Source: Streptomyces griseus (lineage in GTDB: Bacteria > Actinomycetota > Actinomycetes > Streptomycetales > Streptomycetaceae). From it: a stretch of DNA of 64,000 nucleotides. This document shows, one piece after another, positions 62,459 through 64,000 of this stretch. Each line of letters opens with the position of its first letter. Within the stretch, counting starts at the first letter, position 1. The translations under genes and the position numbers were made by a program. Below the pieces are notes generated by a model, which did no database searches, was not told the origin of the DNA, and worked only from the letters and a program-made list of their open reading frames with translations. The stretch spans positions 1 to 64,000 of the forward strand of contig NZ_UAVD01000056.1 of assembly GCF_900460065.1 (NCBI RefSeq), written 5' to 3'.

Positions 62459-63525
62459 CGGACACGACGGCGGTCCGTGTGACCGCCCCCGGCTCCCCGG
62501 CCGCCACCGCCCGCCTCCTGGCCGAGGCCGCGCACTCCGTCGACGCGCCGGACCTGGTGCTCGCGGTCAGCCGGAACGGAATCCGCACGGTCCACACGGG
62601 CGGAAGCGCCGAGCCGGGCCCGGTCCCCCGCGAGCTGATGGCCTACGAACTGGGCTCGGCGTCGAAGCCGTACGCGGGGCTGCTGCTGGCCCGGCTGGTG
62701 GCGCAGGGCCGGGTGCGGTACGCGGACCGGGCGGCGGACCTGCTGGCCCCGGGCTTCCCGGTGCACCCGGCGGTGCGCCGGATCACCCTGCGCCATCTGC
62801 TCACCCACACCTCGGGGCTGCCGGGGCTGCCCGCCGACTTCTACCCGCAGGCGGTGCCCCGCTGGTCCACCGACCCGTACGGCGGCTACCCGGCGGACCG
62901 GGTGGTCCGGGCCTTCCTGCGGGCCCGCCCGCGCCACCGGCCCGGGACCCGCTGGCACTACTCGAACTTCGCCGTCTCGGTCCTCGGCCACACCCTGGCG
63001 GCGGCCACCGGCACCCCGTGGGAGGTCCTGCTGCACCAGCAGGTGCTGGCCCCGCTGGGTCTGGACGCGACCCGGGTGCGCCCGGGGCCCGAGGGCGCGG
63101 AGGCGGTCGGCCACCGCCGCGACGGGACGCCGGTGCCCGCGCTGGACACCGGGGGCTTCACGGCGGCGGGCGCGGTCCGGGCGACCCCACTGGACCTGCT
63201 GACGTTCCTGGAGGCGCACCTGGCGGCCCGCCCGGGCGGGCCCGACCCCCGGGACCCGACGCTGGACGCCGCGCTCACCGACGTGTCCCGCCCGCTGCTG
63301 CGACGGGGCCTGCGGCACGCGCACACCCACACGCTCACGTGGTTCCACCACCCGTCCCCGTACGGCCCGGTCCTCTTCCACGCGGGGGCGACCCTGGGCC
63401 AGCAGGCCTTCCTGGGCTTCCGCCCGGACTCGGGTCTCGCGGTGGCGGCGACGGCGACGCGGCGGGTGCACCGGGCGGACACGTTCGTCGCGGCGGCGTA
63501 CGGCCTGCTGACGGAGACGCCGTAG
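62455..63525 (+). CDS. Beta-lactamase-fold serine hydrolase (class C/D-aminopeptidase type)
   Basis: A 356-residue serine hydrolase. The catalytic SxxK is in YELGSASKPYAGLLL, the YxN is in RWHYSNFAVSVLG, and a late HAG (FHAGATLGQQAFLGF) replaces the KTG element. There is no signal peptide, unlike most secreted members, so it probably acts in the cytoplasm, perhaps on the product of this operon. It is the last gene, with an ATGA overlap to paralogue B. Confidence 0.88.
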   Translation: MTDTTAVRVTAPGSPAATARLLAEAAHSVDAPDLVLAVSRNGIRTVHTGGSAEPGPVPRELMAYELGSASKPYAGLLLARLVAQGRVRYADRAADLLAPGFPVHPAVRRITLRHLLTHTSGLPGLPADFYPQAVPRWSTDPYGGYPADRVVRAFLRARPRHRPGTRWHYSNFAVSVLGHTLAAATGTPWEVLLHQQVLAPLGLDATRVRPGPEGAEAVGHRRDGTPVPALDTGGFTAAGAVRATPLDLLTFLEAHLAARPGGPDPRDPTLDAALTDVSRPLLRRGLRHAHTHTLTWFHHPSPYGPVLFHAGATLGQQAFLGFRPDSGLAVAATATRRVHRADTFVAAAYGLLTETP

Positions 63526-63621
63526 GCCTTCGGCCTGTGGTGCGGGCGCTTCCGGCCGGGTCGTCGGCCGCTTTCCGACGCCCTTGTCCGCGTTCCCGTG
63601 CGCGCCCTTGTCGGCGCTTCC

Positions 63622-64000
63622 CTACGTGCCCTTCTCCGCGTTCTCCTCCGCGTTCTTGGCGGCGACCACCGCGTCGAACACCTCCCGCTTCGGCAGCCCC
63701 GCGGCGGCGGCGACGGCGGCGATGGCCTCCTTGCGCCGCTCCCCCGCCTCCTCGCGCACCCGCACGCGCCGCACCAGCTCCTCGGCGTCGAGGTCCCCGG
63801 GGCCGCTGTCCGCCGCCCCCTCCACCACGACGGTGATCTCGCCGCGCACGCCGTCCTCGGCCCACACGGCCAGCTCGCCGAGAGGCCCGCGCTTGACCTC
63901 CTCGTACGTCTTGGTCAGCTCACGGCAGACGGCGGCGCGGCGCTCGGCGCCGAAGACCTCCGCCATCGCGGCGAGGGTGTCGTCGAGCCGGTGGGGGGCC
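63622..64000 (-). CDS. rsmI: 16S rRNA (cytidine(1402)-2'-O)-methyltransferase, 3' part
   Basis: Only the C-terminal 125 residues lie in the window. The segment reads APHRLDDTLAAMAEVFGAER, then CRELTKTYEEVKRGPLGELA and GEITVVVEG, typical of the RsmI C-terminal half, followed by the family's helical extension. RsmI methylates the ribose of C1402 in the 16S decoding site. It converges on the serine hydrolase gene. Confidence 0.93.
   Translation of the reverse strand, partial: APHRLDDTLAAMAEVFGAERRAAVCRELTKTYEEVKRGPLGELAVWAEDGVRGEITVVVEGAADSGPGDLDAEELVRRVRVREEAGERRKEAIAAVAAAAGLPKREVFDAVVAAKNAEENAEKGT

Noticed and set aside
63524..63536. Short AGGCC-TTC-GGCCT hairpin at the end of the serine hydrolase gene
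   Set aside because: A 5-bp stem overlapping the stop codon is too weak to call a terminator.

Overview
The window is a stretch of high-GC actinobacterial chromosome that I read as Streptomyces core genome. The evidence is the very high G+C content, GTG starts and ATGA/GTGA stop-start overlaps, a five-gene conservon ending in a P450, the HATPase/XRE-DUF5753/DUF397 triplet, rare TTA (bldA-type) codons, and a housekeeping gene order typical of the genus (tRNA-Gln, glmU, prs, rplY, pth, ppc; then tam-tamR, galTEK, ispE-rsmA-rpf-tatD, rsmI). There is no rRNA, prophage, insertion sequence or CRISPR array.

Layout. 1-4.5 kb: an ABC exporter of the MacB/FtsX type (cut by the window edge), a 14-TM MFS drug exporter and a small zinc-finger protein. 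4.6-7.4 kb: an autoregulated ArsR-VOC pair, a frameshifted nucleoside-kinase-like pseudogene, then an anti-sigma-like ATPase divergent from an XRE regulator (one TTA codon) and a DUF397 protein. 8.1-14.3 kb: conservon cvnA-E with a CYP157-like P450 lacking the ExxR arginine, facing a second P450 that contains a TTA codon. 14.4-20.4 kb: a DivIVA-like coiled-coil protein, then a locus of four genes combining polymorphic-toxin enzyme folds (WHH nuclease-like, two cytidine-deaminase-like) with SUKH/Imm35 immunity domains and no secretion signals. 20.5-27.1 kb: a sensor kinase, tRNA-Gln(UUG), glmU, prs, rplY, pth and a small membrane protein. 27.2-32.7 kb: ppc, divergent from a fatty acid desaturase plus TetR regulator with a candidate operator, then a Uma2 nuclease. 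32.7-41.8 kb: tam/tamR, two LuxR-type response regulators (one without the phospho-acceptor aspartate), a GNAT, the galTEK operon and a divergent sodium:solute symporter with a small membrane partner. 42-54.4 kb: three tandem membrane-anchored PQQ-type beta-propeller proteins, an ABC-F ATPase, a lipoprotein, two Cys-containing membrane-anchored paralogues and an acyltransferase-3 protein. 54.5-59.1 kb: ispE-rsmA-rpf operon, tatD and a zinc-ribbon protein. 59.5-63.5 kb: an uncharacterised, translationally coupled operon that starts with a 58-codon peptide gene. 63.6 kb to the end: the 3' part of rsmI.

The two regions most worth following up are the small-peptide operon at 59565-63525 (peptide, unknown protein, two paralogous alpha-rich proteins sharing an HTVFHLTDWG motif, and a cytoplasmic beta-lactamase-fold serine hydrolase) and the deaminase/nuclease-SUKH locus at 15537-20346. 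Both conclusions come from reading motifs; no database search was run. Much of the rest is conserved housekeeping and regulation, with many perfect hairpins marking transcription-unit ends.
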